Shown here piece after piece: positions 1 through 8,510 of a stretch of DNA of 64,000 nucleotides. The position numbers and the translations under genes are program-made. Each line of letters begins with the position of its first letter. Position 1 is the first letter of the stretch. Source of the DNA: PCC-6802 sp943367755. GTDB lineage: Bacteria; Cyanobacteriota; Cyanobacteriia; Pseudanabaenales; Pseudanabaenaceae. The stretch lies in the NCBI GenBank assembly GCA_943367755.1, contig CALRKB020000022.1:8777-72776 (forward strand). The letters are read 5' to 3'. The notes beneath the pieces were generated by a model. That model ran no database searches and was not told the origin of the DNA. It worked only from the letters and a program-made list of their open reading frames with translations.

Positions 1-284
1 CACCCCAAGGAGGTAATGTGAGCTTAGATCTTGTTTGTCAACCTGAACGAATTACGATCAAAGTAGGCGATCGCGGCATAGGCATTCCCAAAGAAGATCT
101 AGATCAAATCTTTGATTCATTCTATAGATCTAGGAATGTTGGTAATATTTCAGGGACAGGTCTGGGTTTAACCATCGCAAAAGCATCTGTAGAGCTGCAT
201 GGGGGTAGCCTGACCGTAGATAGCGAAGTAAATGTAGGTACTACTTTTACAGTGACTATTCCCAATAATATACAGGCTCCATAA
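1..284 (+). CDS. Sensor histidine kinase, C-terminal ATPase end (partial)
   Basis: The reading frame is open from base 3, so this is the 3' end of a gene that begins outside the window. The visible part is the HATPase_c domain of a histidine kinase. The end of an N-box-like stretch (PQGGNV) comes first, then the G1 box DRGIGIP, an F-box region (DSFYRS) and the G2 box GTGLGLTIAK. It closes with the usual VGTTFTVTIP strand. The protein would autophosphorylate using ATP. The response-regulator gene begins only 32 bases downstream on the same strand, so the two are probably one transcript and may be a cognate pair. The sensor part is not in the window, so the signal is unknown. Confidence 0.9.
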   Translation, partial: PQGGNVSLDLVCQPERITIKVGDRGIGIPKEDLDQIFDSFYRSRNVGNISGTGLGLTIAKASVELHGGSLTVDSEVNVGTTFTVTIPNNIQAP

Positions 285-316
285 CGCAATCAGCACGTAA
301 TCATTTTGCAATCAGT

Positions 317-2047
317 ATGACCAAAATTCTTGTTGTTGAAGATATGGACTCACTTCGTGAGGAGATTATCGAAACTCTTACCTATGAGGGCTTTGAAGTT
401 ATAGGTGCAGAGAATGGTGCTGTGGGCGTTGAATTAGCTTTAAAGTATCTGCCCAGTTTAATTATCTGCGATGTAATGATGCCCGAACTAAATGGCTACG
501 AAACTCTCACTACCTTGAGGCGAGAGCCATCCACTGCGACTATTCCATTTATTTTTCTCACAGCTAAAGCCGATAAGGTAGATATGCGTCAAGGCATGCA
601 GCTTGGCGCGGATGATTATTTAACCAAACCATTCACCATAGAAGAGCTAATCGGTGCGATCTCCGCACGTTTAACAAAACAAGCAATCTTGCAAAAACAC
701 TTTGACCAGGAGATCCAACAAGCCGAATCCCGGATGGAGTATTTTGCGAGACATGATGAATTAACGAATCTACCCAATCGGGTGCTGTTTCATGACTCCC
801 TCCAGCAAGCAGTTGCGCATGCCAGACGACAAAGACAAACCCTAGCTTTGATTTTTCTGGACATCGATCAGTTTCATCTGATCAACAATACATTAGGTCA
901 TGATATTGGCGATATGCTGCTCAAGGCTTTGGCCGAACGCCTCCAAGAGATGGTTCCTAGCCGCGATATGGTAGCAAGATTGAGGGGTGATGTATTTGCG
1001 ATTATTTTGGTTGATGTGGCGGAGATGGAGCTGAAAAATATCGCTCAAAATATTGTCCACAACCTGTCTCTTCCCTATAAAATTTATGGCCACGAAGTAT
1101 TTATCACATGTAGCCTCGGTATTACGATCTATCCCACCGATCATCTAGAAGTGGACGGGCTGATTAAAAATGCGGACACGGCGATGTATTATGCCAAGGA
1201 AACGGGAAGAAATGACTACAAATTTTATAAATCGGAATTAAACGACAGATCTGCCGAATTTATGGCTCTGGAGAATAGTCTGCGTCGTGGACTAGAACGT
1301 CAGGAGTTCCGTTTGTTTTATCAACCCCAGGTTGACTTGTCCACAGGTAAGATTGTCGGAGCTGAGGTTCTTGTGCGATGGCAGCACCCAGAATTAGGGA
1401 TAATTGCTCCCAGCAAGTTTATGCGCATTGCTGAAAACACGGGCTTAATTTTACGCTTAAGTGAGTGGGTTATACATACTGCCTGCGCCCAATACGCAGC
1501 ATGGCAGGAGGCAGGGGTAAAGCTCAACCGTATATCGATCAATCTCTCAGGTCAGCATCTGCGACAAGATAGTTTGATCGAAATATTAAAAACAATGCTC
1601 AGCGATTATGGATTGCAACATCACAATTTGGAGCTGGATATTTCGGAAAGCAATATCACAAATAATGTAGATGCGATGTTACCATTACTGTCTGAGTTAC
1701 GGCATATGGGTATACGCATTGCAATTGATGACTTTGGTACGGGATTCTCATCCTTGAGTTATCTCAAGAGTTTCCCTGTGGATACAATCAAAATCGATCG
1801 GTGCTTCGTGCAGGATGTGACGAGCGATCGCCATGACGCTGCCATCACACTTGCGATTATCGATTTGGCTCATAGCCTCTCTCTCAACGTCATCGCGGAA
1901 GGTGTAGAGACGCAAGCACAGCTAGATTTCCTCACACAAAATCATTGCGATCAAATACAGGGTTATATTTTTAGTTCTGCCATACCCGCAGAGCAGTTTG
2001 AGCGGATGTTGATTGAAGGTAAATCTTTCGTCGGGATTGGGAAATAG
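317..2047 (+). CDS. Response regulator with GGDEF and EAL domains
   Basis: A 576-residue protein of three domains. Residues 1-120 form a CheY-like receiver with acidic pocket residues near E8/D9, phospho-acceptor D52 (in ICDVMMP) and K104. Residues about 145-305 are GGDEF-like, but the signature reads RGDVF (223-227), so cyclase activity is doubtful. Residues about 320-570 are an EAL domain in which the EAL triplet reads EVL (350-352), while the DDFGTG loop (471-476) and the KIDR strand are kept. This suggests a c-di-GMP phosphodiesterase whose GGDEF part is a regulatory relic. It follows the partial histidine kinase by 32 bases, and that kinase is its likely partner. The EVL variant leaves the metal-binding glutamate in place. 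Confidence 0.9.
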   Translation: MTKILVVEDMDSLREEIIETLTYEGFEVIGAENGAVGVELALKYLPSLIICDVMMPELNGYETLTTLRREPSTATIPFIFLTAKADKVDMRQGMQLGADDYLTKPFTIEELIGAISARLTKQAILQKHFDQEIQQAESRMEYFARHDELTNLPNRVLFHDSLQQAVAHARRQRQTLALIFLDIDQFHLINNTLGHDIGDMLLKALAERLQEMVPSRDMVARLRGDVFAIILVDVAEMELKNIAQNIVHNLSLPYKIYGHEVFITCSLGITIYPTDHLEVDGLIKNADTAMYYAKETGRNDYKFYKSELNDRSAEFMALENSLRRGLERQEFRLFYQPQVDLSTGKIVGAEVLVRWQHPELGIIAPSKFMRIAENTGLILRLSEWVIHTACAQYAAWQEAGVKLNRISINLSGQHLRQDSLIEILKTMLSDYGLQHHNLELDISESNITNNVDAMLPLLSELRHMGIRIAIDDFGTGFSSLSYLKSFPVDTIKIDRCFVQDVTSDRHDAAITLAIIDLAHSLSLNVIAEGVETQAQLDFLTQNHCDQIQGYIFSSAIPAEQFERMLIEGKSFVGIGK

Positions 2048-2056
2048 GCAAAATTA

Positions 2057-3850
2057 ATGAATGCATGCAATCGCAATATGTTGTGGGCATCAATTGTAGC
2101 GGAGGAGCTACATCGGTCTGGGGTGCGCACAGTTTGTGCTTCGCCTGGTTCGCGTTCGACACCTCTGATCGCTGCCTTTGCCGCTTACCCCGAACTAGAA
2201 GTGCTAGTACATATTGATGAACGCTCTGGCAGTTTTTTTGCGCTTGGTCATGCAAAGAAGCAATCTGCTCCTGTTGCTTTGCTGTGTACTTCTGGCACGG
2301 CGGCAGCTAATTATTACCCCGCTGTGATCGAGGCATTTTACAGTGGCATTCCACTGGTGATCCTGACCGCCGATCGCCCACCGGAACTAAGAGATTGCGG
2401 TGCCGGACAAACCATCGATCAAATCAAGTTGTATAGTGATCGCGTGCGCTACTTTTTTGAGGTTGGTACACCTGTGGTATCGGAGTTTCAGCTTAGACAT
2501 TTGCGATCGCTAGTTAGTCATGCTGTGGCTGTGGCTACTGGGGTTGCTGAAACACCCGCAGGCCCAGTACATCTCAATTTTGCCTTTGCCGATCCACTGA
2601 CACCAGTTCATGTGCCTAATGATATCCCAGAGGATTTAGCTGTTGCCAGTCCACTCGCTTGGTATGGTAGAGGTTCAGGTGCTTATAGCCGTGCAATCGC
2701 CGGGAAGAGAATTCTCAGCACGGAGGCGATCGCTACAATTGCTAACCAAATTATTAGTTGTCCCAAGGGAGCGATCGCGATCGGCGTATACGATGCTCCT
2801 GTGGGCTTCGCCACGGCAGTGCAAAGATTGGCGGAAGTTACAGGCTATCCACTCTTAGCAGAAGCAACAGGACTCGATCGCTCAGGTGCTATTGGTAAGG
2901 CAATCGGTAGATATGACAGTTTCCTGCGCTCAGCATCATTTGCGAGTAGCAATACTCCAGAACTGGTGCTGCGTTTTGGGGCAATGCCAACATCCAAACA
3001 CTATCAACTCTGGTTGGAACATCACATCCAATGTCAGCAATTTGCGATCGGCAATGGCAGTAATAGCGATCCAACCCACGGACTCACACAGTTGATTAAT
3101 GCTGATGTCACAGCTTTTTGCGAACAGCTAGCCGATTATCTTGATTTACACACGTTACCGGGTTGGCAGGATAAACAGTGGCGATCGCAATTCGAGCAGG
3201 CAGAAGCGATCGCCAGTGAGATGATCGATCGATTCTTGGCATCGACAGATATTTTGTTTGAGGGCAAAGTATATGCGGAGCTAGCGAAATGGCTACCCAA
3301 AGATGTTTGGATTTATATCGCAAGCAGTACTCCCATTCGCGATCTTGACACCTTCTTTCAGCCACTGCAATACATCTCAGTATTGGCGAATCGTGGTGCT
3401 AATGGCATTGATGGCACGGTATCCAGCGCTTTGGGTGCCGCATGGCGGAGCGAGCAGCCCACGATCTTAGTGTGCGGCGATCTGGCCTTTTACCACGATC
3501 TCAACGGTCTGATGGCAGTCAAGCAATATAACATCAATTTGACGATTATCCTGGTCAACAACAATGGTGGCGGCATTTTTGAACTACTTCCCATTTCTAA
3601 TTTCGAGCCACCATTCGAGCAGTTTTTTGGCACTCCACACGGATTAGATTTTGCACCAATTGTGACTGCCTACGGTTGCGGTTACGAGCAAATTCAAGAT
3701 TGGGCTCACTTCCAAAGTGCAGTTTTAGAGTCTCTGAGCCAGCCAGGTACACAGGTATTGGAGATCAAGAGCGATCGCAAGCGGGATAAGCAATTGCGCC
3801 AAAATCTATGGCAAAGCATTGCTACAACAGTCGATTGGCACTTTTCTTGA
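2057..3850 (+). CDS. menD: 2-succinyl-5-enolpyruvyl-6-hydroxy-3-cyclohexene-1-carboxylate synthase MenD
   Basis: A 597-residue thiamine-diphosphate enzyme. In cyanobacteria MenD condenses isochorismate with 2-oxoglutarate in the pathway to phylloquinone, the photosystem I quinone. The N-terminal ThDP-binding part carries ASPGSRSTPL (about residues 28-37), the region around HIDERSGSFFALG, and LLCTSGTAAANY. The C-terminal pyrophosphate/Mg site is seen in CGDLAFYHDLNGL followed by NNNGGGIFELLP (about residues 472-515). Length and motif order are normal for MenD. It starts 9 bases after the response-regulator stop, so it could be cotranscribed, though no functional link is evident. No other men gene lies in the window. 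Confidence 0.95.
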   Translation: MNACNRNMLWASIVAEELHRSGVRTVCASPGSRSTPLIAAFAAYPELEVLVHIDERSGSFFALGHAKKQSAPVALLCTSGTAAANYYPAVIEAFYSGIPLVILTADRPPELRDCGAGQTIDQIKLYSDRVRYFFEVGTPVVSEFQLRHLRSLVSHAVAVATGVAETPAGPVHLNFAFADPLTPVHVPNDIPEDLAVASPLAWYGRGSGAYSRAIAGKRILSTEAIATIANQIISCPKGAIAIGVYDAPVGFATAVQRLAEVTGYPLLAEATGLDRSGAIGKAIGRYDSFLRSASFASSNTPELVLRFGAMPTSKHYQLWLEHHIQCQQFAIGNGSNSDPTHGLTQLINADVTAFCEQLADYLDLHTLPGWQDKQWRSQFEQAEAIASEMIDRFLASTDILFEGKVYAELAKWLPKDVWIYIASSTPIRDLDTFFQPLQYISVLANRGANGIDGTVSSALGAAWRSEQPTILVCGDLAFYHDLNGLMAVKQYNINLTIILVNNNGGGIFELLPISNFEPPFEQFFGTPHGLDFAPIVTAYGCGYEQIQDWAHFQSAVLESLSQPGTQVLEIKSDRKRDKQLRQNLWQSIATTVDWHFS

Positions 3851-3907
3851 TGTTGCCGTTAGTAGCCTGAAATGAGATGTAACGGCGATGTCTACATCTC
3901 ATGGGTA

Positions 3908-4876
3908 CTAACTACTGCGAGCAAAACACTTTCTCATGCGCGCACGCATCCAGCTTACTTGAGATAGTTTTGCACCTGAGAAATCTGTACTGCTCATCAC
4001 CGCGTAGTCAAACTTGGCACCTGTCAAGTTAGCATCTTGAAATGAGGTGCCAACTGCTTCTCTCACTTCCTCTACGGCTTTAATGCCAAGCTTGAGGCCA
4101 ATCGCGATCGCCGTAACCGCAAACAGAAGATAGGCTAATTCTATAAACAAGTTATCGTCTACAAAGGAGCGATGGGCGATCGCAATTGCTAGAGCAGCCA
4201 CGACTAAACAGTTGCCTGCTGCTGCTGCTACCACCATAAATTGACCCGAAGCATCTGGCCTGTAAAAGTCGCGATCGCTATCCACAACAATGAAGGCGAC
4301 GATGCCACCAAATGTAATGCCCACAGTAAATACAAACGGCGAAGTTAAAGTTATCGCCAGGTTGCCAGCGAATCCACAAACAGTTGCCACCATAAAACTA
4401 AAGGCGATCGCACCGATAAATATAGCGATCAGAGTGCGGTTGCGGTTGAGAATAATGGCTAGGCTAAATCCTAGGGCGATCGCTACTGAAAATTCCCAGG
4501 AGCCGCTGAAATTTACTACTGCTGATAGCAAAGTGCAAAATATTAAACTAAAGGCAAATGGTGATACCAACGCCGCTAATACGGAGGTTGCAATAGGAAT
4601 GGCTACTGCCATAACAAAGCTCCCAGTGAGAGCAAAAGCCAGAGCATCTGCATAGGCAACAGCAAATCCAACGGTGCAGATCGCCAGAGTTAAAATTTGT
4701 GTATGGCTCAGCCCTGCCCGAATATGCCTAAAGTTAGCACCGATTAAATTAGCGTTACTAAAGTCACATCCCCGGATATCCGCACCACTAAAATCAGCAT
4801 CCCTCAAATATTGTTGTCTGAAGGAGCAATTGCGTAGATCCTGATTAGCAAAGCTGAGTTGGCTAGATGAGGACAT
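3908..4876 (-). CDS. Pentapeptide-repeat membrane protein
   Basis: A 322-residue protein. Residues about 8-52 are pentapeptide repeats of the A(D/N)Lxx type (DADFSGADIRGCDFSNANLI), which fold as a right-handed quadrilateral beta-helix. A long hydrophobic section follows (about 58-265) with several membrane helices. A short second pentapeptide block closes it (DANLTGAKFDYAV, about 280-300). Function unknown. The plan of pentapeptide, membrane, pentapeptide is the same as the start of the larger protein at 11911-14073, so the two look like paralogues. It converges with menD, with 57 bases between the stops. Confidence 0.8.
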   Translation of the reverse strand: MSSSSQLSFANQDLRNCSFRQQYLRDADFSGADIRGCDFSNANLIGANFRHIRAGLSHTQILTLAICTVGFAVAYADALAFALTGSFVMAVAIPIATSVLAALVSPFAFSLIFCTLLSAVVNFSGSWEFSVAIALGFSLAIILNRNRTLIAIFIGAIAFSFMVATVCGFAGNLAITLTSPFVFTVGITFGGIVAFIVVDSDRDFYRPDASGQFMVVAAAAGNCLVVAALAIAIAHRSFVDDNLFIELAYLLFAVTAIAIGLKLGIKAVEEVREAVGTSFQDANLTGAKFDYAVMSSTDFSGAKLSQVSWMRARMRKCFARSS

Positions 4877-5148
4877 GTGCCTAAATTTAGTTAGAAGGGG
4901 GGATTGGTTTGACGAATACTTAATAGGTCAAGCTAGGTCAATCAATATTTATCATAAATCAATAACGAAAATATAATTTTAGTACACAATTCGATTTCAC
5001 CATCTAAACCTTTGCTACTATGCGATCGCACTGCGGATAAAATGGCGATATAGTTGATAACGTCTCTAAGACGTTATTAGACTTACAAGCGCTTTTCAAA
5101 AGATTATGGTAAGGACGTATAGTACTGAGATAAAAGGAGTCATGACCT

Positions 5149-5727
5149 ATGACAATCTCCAGTCAACCAAAGATAAAAGCTCTTTCTCTAGAAGAGTTTT
5201 TGGAGATTCCAGAAACAAAACCTGCTAGCGAATATATCAATGGACATATCCATCAAAAAAGTATGCCACAAGGTAAACACAGCATCTTGCAAGGACGGTT
5301 TGCAACCATAATCAATCAACGTGGCGAGCCTGAACATCTTGCTTTTGCATTTCCCGAACTGCGTTGTACATTTGCAGGTCGATCAATTGTGCCCGATATT
5401 TGCGTGTTTGAATGGGAGAATATTCCACTTGATGCTGATGGCGAAATTTGCAATAAGATCGAACTCGCCCCCGATTGGATAATCGAAATCCTTTCGCCAG
5501 AGCAGTCATCAATTCTTGTGATTGACAAAATCAGTTTTGCCCTAAAACATGGAACAAAGCTAGGCTGGTTGATTGCACCAGAAGAGAGAACAATTTTAAC
5601 ATTTTGTGATGATCGCTTTAATAGTCATAAAGGAGATGATATTTTGCCTGTCTTGGATGTTTTTCGTGATTGGCAGCTATCTGCATCTGACTTGTTTAGC
5701 CTATTGACCTTTACCTCCAAAAAATGA
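5149..5727 (+). CDS. Uma2-family (DUF820) putative endonuclease
   Basis: A 192-residue protein of the Uma2 family, a restriction-endonuclease-like fold abundant in cyanobacteria. The family pattern is visible: LSLEEFLEIPETKPASEYINGHI at the start, then RSIVPDICVFEW holding the PD of the nuclease site, then DWIIEILSPEQSS with the conserved IEI(L)SP segment, and GWLIAPEERT near the end. A ribosome site (AAAGGAG) lies 9 bases before the ATG. The biological role of the family is not established. A second, divergent Uma2 gene lies at 56344-56967. Confidence 0.85.
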   Translation: MTISSQPKIKALSLEEFLEIPETKPASEYINGHIHQKSMPQGKHSILQGRFATIINQRGEPEHLAFAFPELRCTFAGRSIVPDICVFEWENIPLDADGEICNKIELAPDWIIEILSPEQSSILVIDKISFALKHGTKLGWLIAPEERTILTFCDDRFNSHKGDDILPVLDVFRDWQLSASDLFSLLTFTSKK

Positions 5728-6101
5728 AAACTTGTATAGCTCTCAACCTCATAGTGATCGCGCCAATCCACTATATGAAAATAGCCAGCGATATATAGAC
5801 ATCTAGGCTTTCTCCTGTTTTGATTTGGGTGCAACTTTTCCTGTGCGATCAGGTTCTGCATGATATCTCCAGACATACATCACTACCGCTTGGACGAATC
5901 GAAATGCAAAGCGCTAGTCAGGTAATGCCAGACTCGAACCAAATTAGCCTATCCTAGACAAATATATAGACAAAGACATAGCACCTTAAATCAGTATGAT
6001 GGCACTAAAAGTATATTAACTAGCCCAAACTTAAAGCTATTTCATACTTTTGCGGCATATGAGTGCTTAATTTAACTAACTAAAGATCGCTTAATCAGTT
6101 T
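5728..6101. other. Intergenic gap of 374 bp, no gene seen
   Basis: The region lies between the Uma2 gene and the precorrin isomerase gene. I see no ORF with coding character, no tRNA and no cobalamin-riboswitch core before the cobalamin gene. It is AT-rich towards its right end, so a promoter for the downstream gene is likely there, but I cannot place it. Confidence 0.5.
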
Positions 6102-6725
6102 ATGGAATGGCATACAACCGACGCTCAGAACTTAGCAATTATCGATCGCGAGATCGGAGTACATACACTTTCTCCTGCTGAATACGAAATTGCCCGGCAA
6201 GTCATTTATGCCACCGCTGATTTTGACTACTTAAAGCTGATTAAGTTCGATCATAAGGCATTGAAAGCTGGAGCCGCTGCTCTAGCTGCGCGGACAACTA
6301 TAGTTGTAGATGTACCTACACTTCAGGCCGGCATTTCACCCAAAGTACAGGCAACTTTTGCGAATCCGATCTACTGTGCTGTAGAAGCAATTACTCGCCC
6401 GAAAAAGAATACATCGCAGGCCACCTGGGGAATTGAGACGTTAGCCCAACGCTATCCTGAAGCTATTTTTGCGATCGGAGAAGCGCAACCTGCCTTAAAT
6501 ACTCTTGTTAATCTGATCGAGATTGGAGAAATTAAGCCCGCTTTGGTGATTGCTACTGCACCTAAGTTTGTCGATATCGAGTTGGCCAAATCTAAGCTGC
6601 ACAATTCAGGTATACCGAATATCTGCATTGAGGGTCGTAAAGGGAATGCAATTGTGGCTGCGGCAATTTTGAATGCCCTCATTGATATCTCCTGGCAAGC
6701 CTACGGTGCCCAGGGTGAACTGTAG
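6102..6725 (+). CDS. cobH: Precorrin-8X methylmutase (precorrin isomerase) family
   Basis: A 207-residue protein of the CobH/CbiC family, which moves a methyl group from C-11 to C-12 of precorrin-8X to make hydrogenobyrinic (or cobyrinic) acid in cobalamin synthesis. Recognisable parts are SPAEYEIARQVIYATADFDY (24-43), GAAALAARTTIVVDVPTLQAGI, and the C-terminal segment with GIPNICIEGRKGNAIVAAAILNAL. In characterised CobH the VIHAT-type motif carries the catalytic histidine. Here that place reads VIYATAD with Tyr36. This may be typical of the cyanobacterial branch, or it may alter activity. No other cob gene is adjacent. Confidence 0.85.
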   Translation: MEWHTTDAQNLAIIDREIGVHTLSPAEYEIARQVIYATADFDYLKLIKFDHKALKAGAAALAARTTIVVDVPTLQAGISPKVQATFANPIYCAVEAITRPKKNTSQATWGIETLAQRYPEAIFAIGEAQPALNTLVNLIEIGEIKPALVIATAPKFVDIELAKSKLHNSGIPNICIEGRKGNAIVAAAILNALIDISWQAYGAQGEL

Positions 6726-6762
6726 CGCCCAAGATACGTCAGATCGAAGCCATATCAAATAG

Positions 6763-8073
6763 ATGAATATTTTTACTCAGCTGATCGTTATTGCCTTTTT
6801 AATTCTAATCAATGCTTTTTTTGCAGCGGCAGAAATAGCACTGGTTTCCGTTAGCGATATTCGGATTAAATCCTTGGCAGAACGAGGTAACCAACGCGCC
6901 CAACTAGTACAGCGGGTCACCAAAGATAGCACTAAGTTCCTTGCCACGATTCAAGTCGGTCTCACTCTAGCAAGTTTTTTCACCTCCGCTACTGCTGCAT
7001 CTGAGTTGTCAGAGCCATTAGAAAGCGCGATCGCACCAGTTTTAGGCACTCTGGCTAAGCCCTGTGCGTTTATTGGAATTACGATCGCGATCGCGACAAT
7101 CAGTCTAATTTTCGGCGAGCTCGTGCCAAAAAAATTGGCATTACGCCATGCTGAGGTAATCTCCCTGTTCTCAATTCAGCCAGTTTACTGGTTGGGCAAG
7201 ATTGCTTCGCCATTCGTAAAATTTCTCAGCTTTACTACCAACTTTATTCTGGCGCTGACAGGTAATCCCGCCAATGAGGATGATGCCGCGATCAATGTCG
7301 AAGAAATTAAGGCGATGGTCGATGCCGCACGGATGGGTGGTACGGTTGGCGAGCAAGAACGACGCATCATCTACGGAGCCGTCGGGCTAAGTCACATTAC
7401 CACGCGCGCGATCATGGTGCCGCGCGTGCAGATCCAGTACATTAAAGCCAGTACCTCATTAAACGAAGCATACCAACTGGTCTCCGACAACGCCCATACA
7501 CGCTTGCCAGTTTGCCATGACGACCTGGACAATATTCTCGGTATTCTGCATGTCAAAGATCTGATCCGCCCCATGTCAGAACTAATGGGCAAACAACCAA
7601 CGATTGCTGAACTGATCCGTCCCGTGCACTATGTATCGGAAAGCTATCCCGCCACATCACTACTGCGGGAAATGCAGAAAACTCGCCTCCATATCGCGAT
7701 CGTCCAAGATGAGTTCGGTGGTACCGCTGGTCTGGTCACAATTGAGGATGTACTGGAAGAGATTGTGGGTGAAATTCGCGATGAATATGATGCGGAGGAA
7801 GAAAAGGAATTTCGTCGGATCGGCGATCACGAGGGTATATTTAAGATCCGTGCCAGCATTGCTACAGTTAATAACGAGTTAAACGCTCAACTCCCCCGCG
7901 ATGAAGCCGCGACCCTAGCTGGTCTATTCCTCGAAGAGTTGCAACGTTCTCCTCAAGTCGGCGATCGCCTGGAAATTGATGGCATAGTGCTATTAGTCCT
8001 GGAGGATGGGCAGCGTGTGCGAGTGTCCTGGACTCCCAAAAACACACAACAAGAATCGGAATTACCATCTTAG
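6763..8073 (+). CDS. CNNM/HlyC-CorC family transporter with CBS domains
   Basis: A 436-residue membrane protein. Residues 1-180 are a DUF21/CNNM transmembrane domain (LINAFFAAAEIALVSVSDIR, then GELVPKKLALRHAE). Residues about 205-335 hold a CBS pair (TRAIMVPRVQIQYI and a second block with IVQDEFGGTAGLVTIEDVLEEI). Residues about 345-430 are a CorC_HlyC transporter-associated domain (RIGDHEGIFKIRASIATVN). Members have been linked to divalent-cation, mainly magnesium, transport; the hemolysin name is historical. The next gene follows after 2 bases, so the two are probably cotranscribed. Confidence 0.9.
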   Translation: MNIFTQLIVIAFLILINAFFAAAEIALVSVSDIRIKSLAERGNQRAQLVQRVTKDSTKFLATIQVGLTLASFFTSATAASELSEPLESAIAPVLGTLAKPCAFIGITIAIATISLIFGELVPKKLALRHAEVISLFSIQPVYWLGKIASPFVKFLSFTTNFILALTGNPANEDDAAINVEEIKAMVDAARMGGTVGEQERRIIYGAVGLSHITTRAIMVPRVQIQYIKASTSLNEAYQLVSDNAHTRLPVCHDDLDNILGILHVKDLIRPMSELMGKQPTIAELIRPVHYVSESYPATSLLREMQKTRLHIAIVQDEFGGTAGLVTIEDVLEEIVGEIRDEYDAEEEKEFRRIGDHEGIFKIRASIATVNNELNAQLPRDEAATLAGLFLEELQRSPQVGDRLEIDGIVLLVLEDGQRVRVSWTPKNTQQESELPS

Positions 8074-8075
8074 CT

Positions 8076-8387
8076 ATGACAGGTGAAGAACTACGTCAAA
8101 TTATCCTGGCTAAGTGGGGTTATTCCTACGATGTACAATTGCGACGTATTGAAGGCCGTATCCTGGCACAAATTATGTGGCGGTATCAAGAACAGGTCTC
8201 CTTCCCCCTGAGTGAGGCTGATTACCTCCAGCACCTTGACCATGTGGCGGCCTACTTAAATGACTGGGGGGTTGTGGAGCAAGTGCAAGATTTTATTCAG
8301 GCGACAAAGGCACGGCCACGCTTGGGTAAAGTAGTTTCTATTCCCCTGCAGCTAGGAGAGCGATCGCTAGAATGGCTAGTTGACTAG
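8076..8387 (+). CDS. DUF3067 family protein
   Basis: A 103-residue protein that starts 2 bases after the CNNM-type gene. It opens with MTGEELRQIILAKWGYSYDV and continues with IMWRYQEQVSFPLSEADYLQHL and LNDWG, a pattern I associate with DUF3067, a small protein family conserved in cyanobacteria and plastid-bearing eukaryotes. There is no signal peptide or membrane segment. Function unknown. The close spacing suggests translational coupling to the upstream transporter gene. Confidence 0.8.
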   Translation: MTGEELRQIILAKWGYSYDVQLRRIEGRILAQIMWRYQEQVSFPLSEADYLQHLDHVAAYLNDWGVVEQVQDFIQATKARPRLGKVVSIPLQLGERSLEWLVD

Positions 8388-8510
8388 CTACTTAGCTATA
8401 AAACTCTAGTCAAGAAGATGTGCATGTATTATGTTACTTAGGGCTTGAATGATACATTGCGATCGCAGGCTGCCGCGAGGGAGATTTTAAAGCACAAAAT
8501 CACGAAAACT

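Noticed and set aside
4290..4655. 121-codon plus-strand frame
   Set aside because: It lies antisense to the membrane part of the pentapeptide protein. Long frames opposite hydrophobic segments are expected by chance.
5728..6101. Possible cobalamin riboswitch before precorrin isomerase
   Set aside because: I looked for the B12-box core and found no convincing match. The GCCAGACTCG-like piece alone is not enough.
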